NCBI GenBank assembly: GCA_003221985.1
Contig: QHUQ01000205.1
Coordinates: forward strand, 1-19,883
Length of the DNA: 19,883 nt
Reading direction: 5' to 3'
Source: Gemmatimonadota bacterium
GTDB taxonomy: Bacteria; Gemmatimonadota; Gemmatimonadetes; Gemmatimonadales; GWC2-71-9
Below, one piece after another: positions 1 to 8,453 of the stretch (position 1 is its first letter; each line of letters opens with the position of its first letter). Both the position numbers and the translations under genes were made by a program. A model generated the notes under the pieces. The model searched no databases and was not told the origin of the DNA. It saw only the letters and a program-made list of their open reading frames with translations.

Positions 1-1
1 G

Positions 2-1480
2 ACGATGGCGATTCGCTCGGACCTCCAGACCGAGCTGAAACGCCTGCTTCAGTCGGAGATCATCCGGGGGAAGGTTGCCGTGCAGCGCGCCTATGCCGAC
101 TGGCGCCGCTACCCGCAATACATCGTCCCGCTCTCCGAATCCTCGATCGATCTCATCTTCGCGCCGGCGCACGGGGCGAACAAGAAGAACGCCACCGACA
201 TCCGCCTGGCGATCGATGCGCTGGAGCTGGTGTTCACGCGGCCGGAGATCGGCACCTTCATCCTCTTGTCCGGCGATTCTGATTTCTCGTCGCTCGTGCT
301 GAAGCTGAAAGAATACGGCAAGTACGTGATCGGGGTGGGGATCCGCGAATCCTCGAGCGATCTCCTCATCCAGAATTGCGATGAATACTACTCGTACAAC
401 GAGCTCGCCGGCTTCACGAAGACGAGCGAAGTGGAGTACGTGAAGCGGGATCCATGGGAGCTGGTCGTCGAGGCGGTCAAACAGATGACGGCGCACAACG
501 ACGTGATGCGCTCCGACCGCCTGAAACAGGTCATGCAGGAGATCGACCCGAACTTCGACGAGAAGGACGCCGGGTTCTCGCGTTTCAGCAAGTTCGTGAT
601 CGAGGCCGCCCGGCGTGGCCTTATCACGTTGACCAGACTCGACAACGGGCAGTACGAGATCGCCCTCGGCCCACAAGTACAAGGCGCGGCGGCGCAGCCC
701 GCACTCGCCGCGATGAGCGAAGCCGCTGAGAAGCCCCGCAGCCGCGGGGGGCGAGGCGGCCGGGGGCGGGGACGCGGCGGTCGTGACCGTGAAGAACCGT
801 CGGCGGCGCCCGCTGAGTCCCTACCGACCGAGGAGCCGGCGGCGAAGGCCGGGTTCTCGTTCGGGGGCGCGTTCGGGTTGATCAAGCAGGCCGTCGGAAT
901 GGGCACGGACGAGGAGCCGGCTCCACAAGACGAAGAAAAGCCGGCGAGTGATGAGGCGGAGGCTCCGCGTCCCGTCTTGTCGGCTCCCACACCCGATATG
1001 CCCGATATGGAAGAAGAAGACGACATTCCCATGCCGACTTCGTCGGCGCCGCCACCGCCTTACAGCACGCCATCGTCGGCACCAGGCGGAATTCCGATGC
1101 GCAGCGCGCGCTTCCGCCGCGGTTCTCGCGGTGGTGCCCGCCGTCCGGCTCCCGGCGGCGGTGTCCCCGAGATCCCCAAAATCGGCGTTGTGGAAGTCGG
1201 AGGCCGCGGGCAGGCTGAGAACGGCGACCGTGGCGAGCGGGGTGAACGCGGCGGCCGTGGCCGGCGCGGTGGTCGTGGTGGCCGCGGCCGTGGGCCTCGG
1301 CGTTACGAATCAGAATCTCCTGATGTCGTGAACGGCACTGTGCGCCCGATGCCGGAGCCGACCCGTTCAGAACCCTCAGAACCTCCCGCTCCTCCACAAC
1401 CTCCGGCGGTCGCGCCAAACGACGCCGGTGAGTCTTTCTGGTCCAAGGTTAAGCGCGGCCTGACGGGAGGCGGCGCGTAA
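2..1480 (+). CDS. NYN-domain putative RNase with LOTUS (OST-HTH) domain and RGG-rich tail, 5' partial
   Basis: The reading frame is open to the left edge, and the first part of a NYN (LabA/DUF88, PIN-like) domain, including the first catalytic Asp, is missing, so the true start lies outside the window. Counting from the ATG at 5, the rest of the NYN fold is clear: RAYADW (28-33), TDIRLAIDAL (64-73) and LLSGDSDF (87-94) supply acidic residues of the nuclease site, followed by YVIGVGIRESSSDLL. Residues about 148-222 look like a LOTUS/OST-HTH winged-helix RNA-binding domain. The remaining 270 residues are low-complexity: RGG/RG clusters at about 246-261, 371-380 and 400-432 separated by acidic and Pro-rich linkers, plus a short hydrophobic element at 283-299 and a C-terminal SFWSKVKRGL. 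NYN plus LOTUS is a known bacterial and animal (MARF1-like) combination implying cytoplasmic RNA cleavage or binding. The substrate is unknown. Family assignment is firm; activity is inferred. Confidence 0.85.
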   Translation, partial: TMAIRSDLQTELKRLLQSEIIRGKVAVQRAYADWRRYPQYIVPLSESSIDLIFAPAHGANKKNATDIRLAIDALELVFTRPEIGTFILLSGDSDFSSLVLKLKEYGKYVIGVGIRESSSDLLIQNCDEYYSYNELAGFTKTSEVEYVKRDPWELVVEAVKQMTAHNDVMRSDRLKQVMQEIDPNFDEKDAGFSRFSKFVIEAARRGLITLTRLDNGQYEIALGPQVQGAAAQPALAAMSEAAEKPRSRGGRGGRGRGRGGRDREEPSAAPAESLPTEEPAAKAGFSFGGAFGLIKQAVGMGTDEEPAPQDEEKPASDEAEAPRPVLSAPTPDMPDMEEEDDIPMPTSSAPPPPYSTPSSAPGGIPMRSARFRRGSRGGARRPAPGGGVPEIPKIGVVEVGGRGQAENGDRGERGERGGRGRRGGRGGRGRGPRRYESESPDVVNGTVRPMPEPTRSEPSEPPAPPQPPAVAPNDAGESFWSKVKRGLTGGGA

Positions 1481-1482
1481 CG

Positions 1483-1967
1483 GTGCGAGGCAGCGCCGTT
1501 CAGGCAAGGTTCTACGCGCGACCCACGGAAGAGGTCGCGCGTGGACTATTAGGGCGCATTGTCGTCAGCGAAGTGGGCGGACGCCGGCGGGAGACGGCCG
1601 GCCGGGGACGGCATATGTGTATTTCACCTACGGGATGCATTGGTGTCTCAACGTTGTGACCGAAAAGCCGGAGTATCCCGCGGCGGTCCTGATTCGCGCG
1701 CTCGAACCCCTCGCCGGGCTCGACACGATGCGGCAGCGCCGCGGGAGAGAGCCGCTCTGCGCGGGCCCCGCCCGGCTGTGCGAGGCGCTCGGCGTCACTG
1801 GTGCGCTGGACGGCGTTTCGTTACAGCGTGGGCTGCTGCGCATCGTCGCCGACGGGCCGGCGCCGAAAAAGAGCGCGATCGCCGCGAGTCCGCGCATCGG
1901 TGTCACGCAGGCGGCCGACTGGCCGCTGCGCTTCTATCTCAAGGACTCGCCGTGGGTTTCCCGCTAA
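1483..1967 (+). pseudogene. mpg: 3-methyladenine DNA glycosylase (MPG/AAG family), internal deletion with frameshift
   Basis: This family excises alkylated purines during base-excision repair. The N-terminal piece, read from GTG 1483 (GGGAGG lies 12 bases upstream, 3 bases after the previous stop), gives ARFYARPTEEVARGLLGRIV, the usual start of the fold. The C-terminal piece is in another frame: AYVYFTYGMHWCLNVV from about 1611, then a normal LIRALEPL, LCAGPARLCEALG and RIGVTQAADWPLRFYL ending at the TAA at 1967. The intervening 30-40 residues, which in the family hold the catalytic Glu (ETEAY) and the Tyr and His that grip the flipped base, are absent; the break falls in the GC-rich stretch 1578-1605. 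Both flanks are otherwise well conserved. As written the gene cannot encode an active enzyme. It is convergent with the outer-membrane gene, with 2 bases between stops. Confidence 0.85.
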
Positions 1968-1969
1968 GC

Positions 1970-3136
1970 TTACCGCTCGGTGACCCCTTCCTTCGCCGAT
2001 CCCATGCTGTAACGGATCCCGCCCTGGAGCGTATGCGTGTTGCTCTGGAGCAGGAAGTTCGAGGCGCCGGAGGTCAGCAGGTAATGCGCGAAGACGTTCA
2101 GCTTGCTCGAGTAGTTGATCTGTAACCCACCCATCAACCAGAAGAACGCGCGGCTCGATAGCTCGTTCACGCGATCGGATGCCTCCGCGAACTGGGAGCT
2201 CGTGCAACCCGCTGAGCAGTCGGGCACGGCATTCAAGACTTGCATCAGGGCGAATCCGCCGCCACCAAACGGCTCGATGACCTTCTGTGCGGGAAAGGCG
2301 AGCACGCCGAACATGATGCGGCGCATGTCCTTGAACGAGACATCGCGGCAGGGGCCCGTCCCCAGCGAGCAGCCTGACGAGCTCGGATCGAAGATCACGG
2401 CATTAGCGTCCGACAGGAAGATGGCCTGCTCATAGGCGACGTACAGGGCCGTGCGGCGCGCCGTGATCAGCCAATGGCCGCCGATGATCGGGTCGTACAC
2501 GTACGGCTGCGTGTTCGTCTTCGAGATGAAGGCACCGCCCTGTGCGCCCCAATACCATTGATACTGCCGGCTGAAGCCACGCCCCTGTTGGGGAGGAATG
2601 AAGAAATAGGAGAGGCCCGCTCCTCCCTGGACCTGGCCGGTCCAGCTACCGCGCGGGGTCGGGTTGAGTGGATCGCGATTCGTTCTGTTATACATCGCGC
2701 GCGCATCCAACCGCAGCGCAACGTGCTGGCTGAGGAACACGCGCGCCCCGAGGCCGCCATTGACCATGTTGTCGGTGAAGTCATAGGGCGGATCGTTGCC
2801 GAAGACGAGTCGCGTGAACCCGCCGGTGGCATAGAGCGTCGCTCGGTCGCCCATGGGGAAATTGAACACGACGTTGCCGCTCACGGTGGACACCGCCACG
2901 TTTTGCACAGCGGCAGTGTCCACTGTCTTCGTGAAGTCGCCGGCCACCTCGATGGACAGGCGGTCGCTCCAGGCATAGGCAATGCGCGCGCCGCCTCCGA
3001 ACGAGTTCTTGAGAAAGTACAGGTGGTCAAAGCGCCAGTACGAGCCGAACCCGCCGAACTCGATGCTCTGAGACCGTTGCGCGGCCGCAGGGCTGAAGAC
3101 GAGGATTAGGGCCGCGAGGCTCACAAGCTGCTTCAT
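1970..3136 (-). CDS. Outer-membrane beta-barrel protein
   Basis: A 388-residue protein with a typical Sec signal peptide (MKQLVSLAALILVFSPAAAQ, cleavage near residue 19-20) and then alternating hydrophobic/polar strands rich in aromatic residues and Gly (for example GGARIAYAWSDRLSIEVAGDF, ATLYATGGFTRLVFG, TLQGGIRYSMG). This is the pattern of an OmpA/OmpW-like barrel, possibly with 14 or more strands given its length. Start chosen at ATG 3136 because it is followed by the signal peptide and preceded by a strong GGAGGAG ribosome site; the frame stays open further upstream, but that part overlaps the M14 gene and has no signal. Two Cys pairs (CSLGTGPC and CSAGC) sit in predicted loops. It follows the M14 peptidase gene by 22 bases, so it is probably the last gene of that transcript. 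The role (porin, receptor or structural) is unknown. Confidence 0.75.
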   Translation of the reverse strand: MKQLVSLAALILVFSPAAAQRSQSIEFGGFGSYWRFDHLYFLKNSFGGGARIAYAWSDRLSIEVAGDFTKTVDTAAVQNVAVSTVSGNVVFNFPMGDRATLYATGGFTRLVFGNDPPYDFTDNMVNGGLGARVFLSQHVALRLDARAMYNRTNRDPLNPTPRGSWTGQVQGGAGLSYFFIPPQQGRGFSRQYQWYWGAQGGAFISKTNTQPYVYDPIIGGHWLITARRTALYVAYEQAIFLSDANAVIFDPSSSGCSLGTGPCRDVSFKDMRRIMFGVLAFPAQKVIEPFGGGGFALMQVLNAVPDCSAGCTSSQFAEASDRVNELSSRAFFWLMGGLQINYSSKLNVFAHYLLTSGASNFLLQSNTHTLQGGIRYSMGSAKEGVTER

Positions 3137-3158
3137 CGGAACTCCTCCGGGCCCCCGT

Positions 3159-5630
3159 CTATGGGGCCGCCAACAGGACCGCGTTGAAGAGCAGCTTGAA
3201 GGTGCCGTGCGTCTGGCCCCGGAACTGCGGCCGAAACCCAAACAGGATCACACGCCCCCCCCTGCTGCCTACCGGTGCCTCCACGAGCGCCGCTTTCCCT
3301 TCGAGCCGTTCCTGGAACCGGGCATAGCCGGAGCGCAGGGGCTGCGCGGGATAGGTCGCCAAGGCCCTGGCCGGGGCCGAAACGGTGAAGGCGGCGCTAT
3401 TCTCGAAGTAGATGTCGAGGGAGTCGGGCACGCCCAGAGTCACCGGGCTGCCCGCCCTCTCCACACCTCCCAAAAGCACACCGAAAATAGAGCCTGGGGC
3501 GTAAAATCGCAAAACTTGAGGACCCGATGCCTCACCGGCTAGGACGTTGACGACAGGGAGGTTAAGGCGTGTAATCGCGAAATTACTTGAACCGTCGAGG
3601 CAAACGAGCGTCCCACCACCCCGAACAAATGCCGAAAGTGCGCTGGCGCCTGTTTCGCCGATCCCGCCTGCGTATTGCCCTGGAATGCGAGTCGAGTCGA
3701 TGCCGTGGAGGATGGCCGGCGCATCCATGTCCGGCAGGACGATCACGTCGAACCGCGGCCGCAGCGCTCCCTTCTTGAAATCGCTGTCGTGCAGTGTCGT
3801 ATAGCTGAGCCCATACTGCTCGAACAACCACCGCGTCCAGCCCTCGTCGATGTTGCCCGTCCAGGGTTGGTAGAGGCCGATGCGTGGCAAGCGCTGCCTC
3901 GTCACTCCGGTACCAGGTGCTGGACCGTTCCTGACGGCAGTCACCGAGAATCCATGGCGCGCGGCCGCCTCGCTGAGGATCGCCCGCGCCCTCGGACCTT
4001 GGACAACGAGAGACTCTCCCGCCACCGTCACGGACTGTCCCGCAGCGAGCAGCGCCGCGACCACGCGTGACTCGGCGTTGGTCCGGTTGTTCAGAATGAA
4101 CACCTCGCCAGTGCCCGCGATTCTGCCCGGTGCGGGCACGACCGTGTCCACCTTCACGAGGTTGGCGCGGAACGGCGCGTTCACGACGTCGGCGCGCACA
4201 CCCATCGTCAAGGGCAGCGTCCAGCCGGCGACGTCGTAGGGCGGGCGATCGGCCACGGGCGTGTACCGCTGCGGCTCGAGCAGGTCCTTGGCGTGCGCGC
4301 GATACGGCTGAGCCATCGGCACGACCAGCGAGCCCGCCGGGTAACTCCTCCCGTCGGCCGTGAACGGTTCGGCAGCGCGCCACACTTCGACGCCGCCCGC
4401 GCCGAGCACGTTCGCCAGTGCTGTCCAACTCTCCGGGTCGCGCTGATCAGCCGGTAACACGTATGCGAACGGATCGCCGGCTAGACCCGCGTCGACCGCG
4501 CGCCGCCCCAGGCCGACGAAGCGGTCGATCACGTTCACGCGATCGCGTGCCGCGAGCCGCACGAGCGCCTCGGAGGTGATCAGCTCATAGCGCACGATGT
4601 CGCCGAGGTGCCAGGTGCCTCCGGGCCACGGCGCGGCGTAATTCACACCCCGACCAGGCTGGCGCACGGAGTCCGGGGGCAGCGTGATCGGTGAGCCGAG
4701 GCGCGTGCTCGCCGCTTCGGTGAGGATGCCGATCATGTTGTGGCGCGTGGGCGTGGAGCGAAAGCCGCCGTGCCACCACAGGTCGTAGGTCTGCTGGTGC
4801 GCGATCCCCGTCATGCCGGCGTCGTACAGCGCCGCGGCCATCTGCGCGCCGACGAGATTGATCCCGGCGACGATCGCGGGATCGAGATTGGGATTGACGG
4901 GATCCTGAAACGGCGGGACGAACAGGCGCACGCCGTTGGAGCCCATCTGGTGCACGTCGTACACGATTTCCGGAAACCATTCCTTGTACAGCATCCGCGT
5001 GACGAGTCGCGTCTCCACCTGCGTCAGCATGAACCAGTCGCGGTTGTTGTCGTGCCCGATGTATTTGTGGTACAGCCAGGGCAAGGGGCCGCCTTCGTAT
5101 CGGGTCCCCTTGTAGCGGCGGTACCAGCTCACCACGGTGTCGAGACCGTCGGGGTTCATCGAGGGAATCATCAGTACGACGACGGAGTCGAGCAGCCGCT
5201 GCCATTCCGGGTCCGTCGCCAGCCGGTACGCGAGCGTCATCCCCATCTGACTGGAAGCGACTTCCGTCGAGTGGATGTTGTTGCTGATGAGGATGACGGC
5301 GGGTTGCCTCATCCGGATTTCGGCTAGTGTGGTGTCATTCAAGCGGCGCGGATCCGCCAGCAGCGCCTGCGCGTGTTTGATGTCGGCGAGACGCGTGATG
5401 TTCGCCGGCGATGTGATGGTCAACAGAACGAAGGGCCGCCCCTCCGTTGTCTTACCGAGCGTGTCGACGTGGATGTACCGACTCTGCCGCGCGAGGCCAT
5501 TCATATAGCCGCTCACCTGCTTCCAATCGGCGAGCATGGAGTCGGCGCCAGGCTCGAACCCTAAAACGTCGGCCGGACGGCCCGACGGCCCGACGGCCTG
5601 AAAAACCGCCAGGAGAAGAAGTGTGTGCAC
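3159..5630 (-). CDS. Secreted M14-family zinc carboxypeptidase, with C-terminal GATase-like region
   Basis: An 823-residue protein. A short hydrophobic N-terminus (LLLLAVF) is probably an export signal. Residues about 30-310 carry the M14 fold: zinc ligands H120 and E123 in NNIHSTE and H227 in YDVHQMG, substrate-carboxylate-binding N196-R197 in HDNNRDWF, SMNPDG at 157-162, and catalytic E305 in ILTEAAS. It should remove C-terminal residues or cleave cell-wall peptides in the periplasm or outside. The region from about 582 (RIGLYQPW, FDVIVLPD, GGGTLVCLD) resembles a class I glutamine-amidotransferase-like flavodoxin fold without an evident catalytic triad, seen in large M14 proteins of several phyla. 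The start is GTG 5630, overlapping the kbl stop as TAGTG, which suggests translational coupling. An octamer tandem array encodes residues about 11-21. A G8 tract lies at 3255-3262. Confidence 0.88.
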   Translation of the reverse strand: MHTLLLLAVFQAVGPSGRPADVLGFEPGADSMLADWKQVSGYMNGLARQSRYIHVDTLGKTTEGRPFVLLTITSPANITRLADIKHAQALLADPRRLNDTTLAEIRMRQPAVILISNNIHSTEVASSQMGMTLAYRLATDPEWQRLLDSVVVLMIPSMNPDGLDTVVSWYRRYKGTRYEGGPLPWLYHKYIGHDNNRDWFMLTQVETRLVTRMLYKEWFPEIVYDVHQMGSNGVRLFVPPFQDPVNPNLDPAIVAGINLVGAQMAAALYDAGMTGIAHQQTYDLWWHGGFRSTPTRHNMIGILTEAASTRLGSPITLPPDSVRQPGRGVNYAAPWPGGTWHLGDIVRYELITSEALVRLAARDRVNVIDRFVGLGRRAVDAGLAGDPFAYVLPADQRDPESWTALANVLGAGGVEVWRAAEPFTADGRSYPAGSLVVPMAQPYRAHAKDLLEPQRYTPVADRPPYDVAGWTLPLTMGVRADVVNAPFRANLVKVDTVVPAPGRIAGTGEVFILNNRTNAESRVVAALLAAGQSVTVAGESLVVQGPRARAILSEAAARHGFSVTAVRNGPAPGTGVTRQRLPRIGLYQPWTGNIDEGWTRWLFEQYGLSYTTLHDSDFKKGALRPRFDVIVLPDMDAPAILHGIDSTRIPGQYAGGIGETGASALSAFVRGGGTLVCLDGSSNFAITRLNLPVVNVLAGEASGPQVLRFYAPGSIFGVLLGGVERAGSPVTLGVPDSLDIYFENSAAFTVSAPARALATYPAQPLRSGYARFQERLEGKAALVEAPVGSRGGRVILFGFRPQFRGQTHGTFKLLFNAVLLAAP
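5570..5601. repeat. Degenerate 8-bp tandem array, four units
   Basis: Four consecutive octamers on the plus strand: CGGCCGGA, CGGCCCGA, CGGCCCGA, CGGCCTGA. They lie inside the 5' end of the M14 peptidase coding region, just after its hydrophobic signal stretch (encoding part of QAVGPSGRPAD). Because the unit is 8 bp, gain or loss of one copy would shift the reading frame. It is one of several short-period arrays at gene junctions in this window. Confidence 0.75.
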
Positions 5631-6823
5631 TAGATCAACCCGAGTTTGGAGCCGACCTTCTTGAAAGCGCGGAGCGCAAAGTCGAGATCATCGCGCGTGT
5701 GAGCGGCCGACAGCTGGCAGCGCACACGCGCATGTCCTTGTGGGACAACCGGATAGCCGAACCCGGTGACGAAGACACCCTCGCCCAGCAACAGCTCGCT
5801 CATGTGAATCGCTTTCGCTGTCTCGCCCAGGATCACAGGCACGATGGGTGTGTCCCCCGGAAGCGGCTTGAAGCCGAGCGCCAGCAACTGCTCGCGGAAA
5901 TAGCGCGCGTTCTGATGCAGCCGCGTGACAAGCTCGGGGTGCGCCGTAACGTGGCGGACGGCGGCGAGCGCACTGGCGGCGACGGTGGGTGGCAGTGCGT
6001 TGCTGAAGAGCTGCGGCCGCGAGCGCTGTGTCAGATAATCGGTGAGCGCGAGCGGACCGGCCGTGAATCCGCCGGCCGCGCCGCCGAGTGCCTTGCCGAG
6101 CGTCGAGGTGATCACGTCGATTTCACCCAGCATGCCGTAGTGCTCGGCGGTGCCGCGGCCGCTCTTGCCGAGCACACCGGTGGCGTGCGAGTCGTCGACG
6201 GCCAGGACGGCATCGTGCTTGCGCGCCAGCGCCACGAGATCGGGCAGCCTCGCGATGTCCCCTTCCATCGAGAAGATGCCGTCGGTGAAAATGAGCTTGC
6301 GCCGCGCGTTGGCCGCGGCGCGCAGCTTCTCCTCGAGGTCGGCCATGTCGGAATGCTTGTAGACGGCGGTCTGACACTTGGTGATCGTCTTGGCGAGGCG
6401 AATCGCATCGATGATCGAGGCGTGATTCAGCTGATCGGAGATCACGACGTCCGCCTCGCCGAGCACCGTGGGGCACAGCCCTTCGTTCGCATTCCAGCAG
6501 CTGACGTAGGTCAGCGACGACTCACAGCCCACGAACTTCGCCAGCGCATCCTCGAGGTCGCGGTGCACGGTGAACGTGCCGCAGATGAAGCGTACCGACG
6601 CGGTGCCCGCGCCCCAGCGGTCGAGCGCCGCCTGGCCCGCCCGGACGACTTCCGGGACGTCGCAGAGGCCCAGGTAGTTGTTGGAGGACAGGATCACGAC
6701 TTCGCCGCGCCCTTCCATCTTGACGCGCGCATCCTGCGGTGAGTCGAGGTAATTGAGCCGCTTGTAAACGCCGTCCTTCCTGAACTCCGCCAGCTCGTTC
6801 TGCAGCTGTCCCATGAAGCTCAT
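5630..6823 (-). CDS. kbl: Glycine C-acetyltransferase (2-amino-3-ketobutyrate CoA ligase)
   Basis: A PLP enzyme of the alpha-oxoamine synthase family, 397 residues, the usual length. It cleaves 2-amino-3-ketobutyrate with CoA to glycine and acetyl-CoA, the second step of threonine breakdown. Visible hallmarks: SSNNYLGL (46-53), LNHASIIDA with H134 stacking on PLP, DDSHATGVLGKSGRG (210-224) with D210 and H213, and the PLP lysine K244 in TSTLGKALGG. The family also contains KBL-like serine palmitoyltransferase, BioF and HemA, but the MSFMGQLQNELAEFRKDGVYK start and the adjacent tdh make Kbl the best call. The start ATG 6823 overlaps the tdh stop (ATGA), and its own stop overlaps the M14 start. 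An alternative start is the second Met (6814). Confidence 0.95.
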   Translation of the reverse strand: MSFMGQLQNELAEFRKDGVYKRLNYLDSPQDARVKMEGRGEVVILSSNNYLGLCDVPEVVRAGQAALDRWGAGTASVRFICGTFTVHRDLEDALAKFVGCESSLTYVSCWNANEGLCPTVLGEADVVISDQLNHASIIDAIRLAKTITKCQTAVYKHSDMADLEEKLRAAANARRKLIFTDGIFSMEGDIARLPDLVALARKHDAVLAVDDSHATGVLGKSGRGTAEHYGMLGEIDVITSTLGKALGGAAGGFTAGPLALTDYLTQRSRPQLFSNALPPTVAASALAAVRHVTAHPELVTRLHQNARYFREQLLALGFKPLPGDTPIVPVILGETAKAIHMSELLLGEGVFVTGFGYPVVPQGHARVRCQLSAAHTRDDLDFALRAFKKVGSKLGLI

Positions 6824-7854
6824 GCGATCTCCAGAATGACTTTGCCGGCGTCGCCCGAGCGGATCGCGGCGAGCGCCTCATCGATCTTGGCCAGAGGGAA
6901 CTTGTGCGTGATCACGGGTCGTGGATCGAACTGCCCGCCCAGGAGAAATCGGCGCATCTGGTGCCAGGTCTGGTACATCTTGCGGCCGATGACGCCGTAC
7001 ACGGTGATCCCCTTGAAGATGATCTCATTGGCGAGATCGACCGGGACCTCCCCGTCCGGAATGCCGAGCAGCTGCACCCGCCCGCCCAACCGCACCGCCG
7101 CGAATGCCTGGTGCAGCGCCGACGGCACACCCGACATCTCGCAGACCACGTCCGCGCCTTCCTCGGCAGTCTCGGCGAGGACCGTCTTTACGACGTCGTC
7201 CCGCTTTGCGTTGATGGTGACGTGCGCGCCCATTTTCTCCGCGAGCGCGAGACGCTTGGGATTCACATCGGACGCAATGACCTTGGTGGCGCCCGCCGCG
7301 CGCGCGATGCCGACCGCGAAACAGCCGATCGGCCCGCATCCGACAACGAAAACGGTGCTGCCGGGAATTTCTGCGGTCAGCACCGTGTGGAACGCGTTCC
7401 CCATCGGGTCCATGATCGCACCGACTTCGGTGGGGATGTTTCCCCCGTCGAGCGTCAGCACATTGGTCGCGGGCATCACGATGTACTCCGCAAACGCCCC
7501 GTCGCGATCGACGCCGATGATGCGCGTGTTCTTGCAGATGTGGCTGTTCCCGGTGCGGCACTGGAGACAGTGCCCGCAGACGATGTGGCCTTCCGCGGTG
7601 ACGAGGTGACCCGCGCGCAGCCCCGTGACGCCGTCACCGACGGACTCGATCTCTCCGGCAAACTCGTGGCCCACGACGATCGGCGGCTTGATACGGCCCT
7701 GGGCCCATGGGTTCCAGTCGGCGATGTGGAGGTCGGTGCCGCAGACGCCGGCGTGGCGCACGGCAATCAGCACCTCCCCCGGACCGGGGGACGGTTTCGG
7801 GACGGTCGTAACCTTGAGGCCAGGGGCGCGACTCGGCTTCACAATGGCTTGCAT
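6820..7854 (-). CDS. tdh: L-threonine 3-dehydrogenase
   Basis: A zinc-dependent medium-chain dehydrogenase of 344 residues that oxidises L-threonine to 2-amino-3-ketobutyrate with NAD+, feeding Kbl encoded directly downstream. Catalytic zinc ligands: C38 (GVCGTD), H63 and E64 (GHEF). The structural zinc site is intact with C93, C96, C99 and C107 (CGHCLQCRTGNSHIC). The nucleotide fold has GCGPIG at 172-177 and an acidic residue D196 after the second strand (IASDVNPK), which favours NAD. DPMGNAFHTV (149-158) is characteristic of the Tdh branch. Start ATG 7854 matches the family start (MQAIVK). It overlaps kbl by 4 bases (ATGA) and is separated from the upstream SDR stop by 37 bases that consist largely of a heptamer array. 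Confidence 0.95.
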   Translation of the reverse strand: MQAIVKPSRAPGLKVTTVPKPSPGPGEVLIAVRHAGVCGTDLHIADWNPWAQGRIKPPIVVGHEFAGEIESVGDGVTGLRAGHLVTAEGHIVCGHCLQCRTGNSHICKNTRIIGVDRDGAFAEYIVMPATNVLTLDGGNIPTEVGAIMDPMGNAFHTVLTAEIPGSTVFVVGCGPIGCFAVGIARAAGATKVIASDVNPKRLALAEKMGAHVTINAKRDDVVKTVLAETAEEGADVVCEMSGVPSALHQAFAAVRLGGRVQLLGIPDGEVPVDLANEIIFKGITVYGVIGRKMYQTWHQMRRFLLGGQFDPRPVITHKFPLAKIDEALAAIRSGDAGKVILEIA

Positions 7855-7862
7855 GTGCGCTC

Positions 7863-7890
7863 GGGATGCTGGATGCGTGAAGCGGGATGC
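7863..7890. repeat. Degenerate 7-bp tandem array, four units
   Basis: Four heptamers on the plus strand: GGGATGC, TGGATGC, GTGAAGC, GGGATGC. They fill most of the 37-base gap between the stop of the broken SDR gene (7892) and the tdh start (7854), so they would lie in the tdh leader RNA. No obvious dyad was seen within it. Confidence 0.7.
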
Positions 7891-7891
7891 G

Positions 7892-8453
7892 TTAGAAGAT
7901 GGATCGCGTGAAGCCGCCGTCTACCTCGAGTACTGCGCCGGTAATATAGCTGGCTCGATCCGACGCCAGAAACACGACCGCGGCCGCGAGCTCTTCCGGC
8001 GTCCCGATCCGCCCGATCGGCGTCTCGGCCAGCCGTTGCTTGATCATCTCGGGCCGGGCTTTGGTCAGCTCTTCAATCCGCTCGGTGGCGATGAACCCGG
8101 GGCAGATGCTGTTGACGGTGATGCCGTCTTTCGCGACCTCGTCCGACAGCGAGGTTCAGCTCGATCGCCTTGCGCCAGGCATCCGCCGGCTGGTCCTTGA
8201 ACGGAGCCGCGGGGGGACCGCCGGCATTGCAGAACAGCACGTCGAGGCGGCCGAACTGCTTTGCGACGTCCTGCACCAGTTTCTCAGCCTCGGCAGGAAT
8301 CGTCACGTCCGCGGGGAAGGGCGCCGTCTTGGGATCGCGGCCGTTGACCGCGACCTGCGCGCCTTCCGCGGTGAGCAAGTTCGCGACCGCACGGCCGATG
8401 CCGCGGGTGCCACCGCAGACGAGCGCTACTCTTCCCGTGAGACCGAGATTCAA
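7892..8453 (-). pseudogene. SDR-family oxidoreductase (FabG-like), catalytic core deleted and frameshifted
   Basis: The N-terminal piece (from TTG 8453, overlapping the fdhA stop as TTGA) shows a Rossmann fold: RVALVCGGTRGIGRA, NGRDP, FGRLDVLFCNAGGPP and WRKAIELNL. The frame then breaks near 8145-8157, and the C-terminal piece continues in another frame: LSDEVAKDGITVNSICPGFIAT, PIGRIGTPEELAAAVVFLAS, YITGAVLEVDGGFTRSIF, then TAA at 7892. Some 60-70 residues are missing between them, exactly the part that would carry the catalytic Ser and the YxxxK pair. What remains is 562 bases against roughly 780 for a normal member. Both arms are otherwise well preserved. The substrate is unknown; intact relatives are NAD(P)-dependent dehydrogenases or reductases. 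As written it is inactive. Confidence 0.85.

Noticed and set aside
3137..3241. N-terminal extension of the outer-membrane protein to 3241
   Set aside because: It overlaps the end of the M14 gene and lacks the signal peptide; ATG 3136 has a strong GGAGGAG site and a standard signal sequence.
5447..6742. A 431-codon plus-strand frame opposite kbl and the start of the M14 gene
   Set aside because: It has no family features and low-complexity charged composition; the minus strand carries a complete PLP enzyme.
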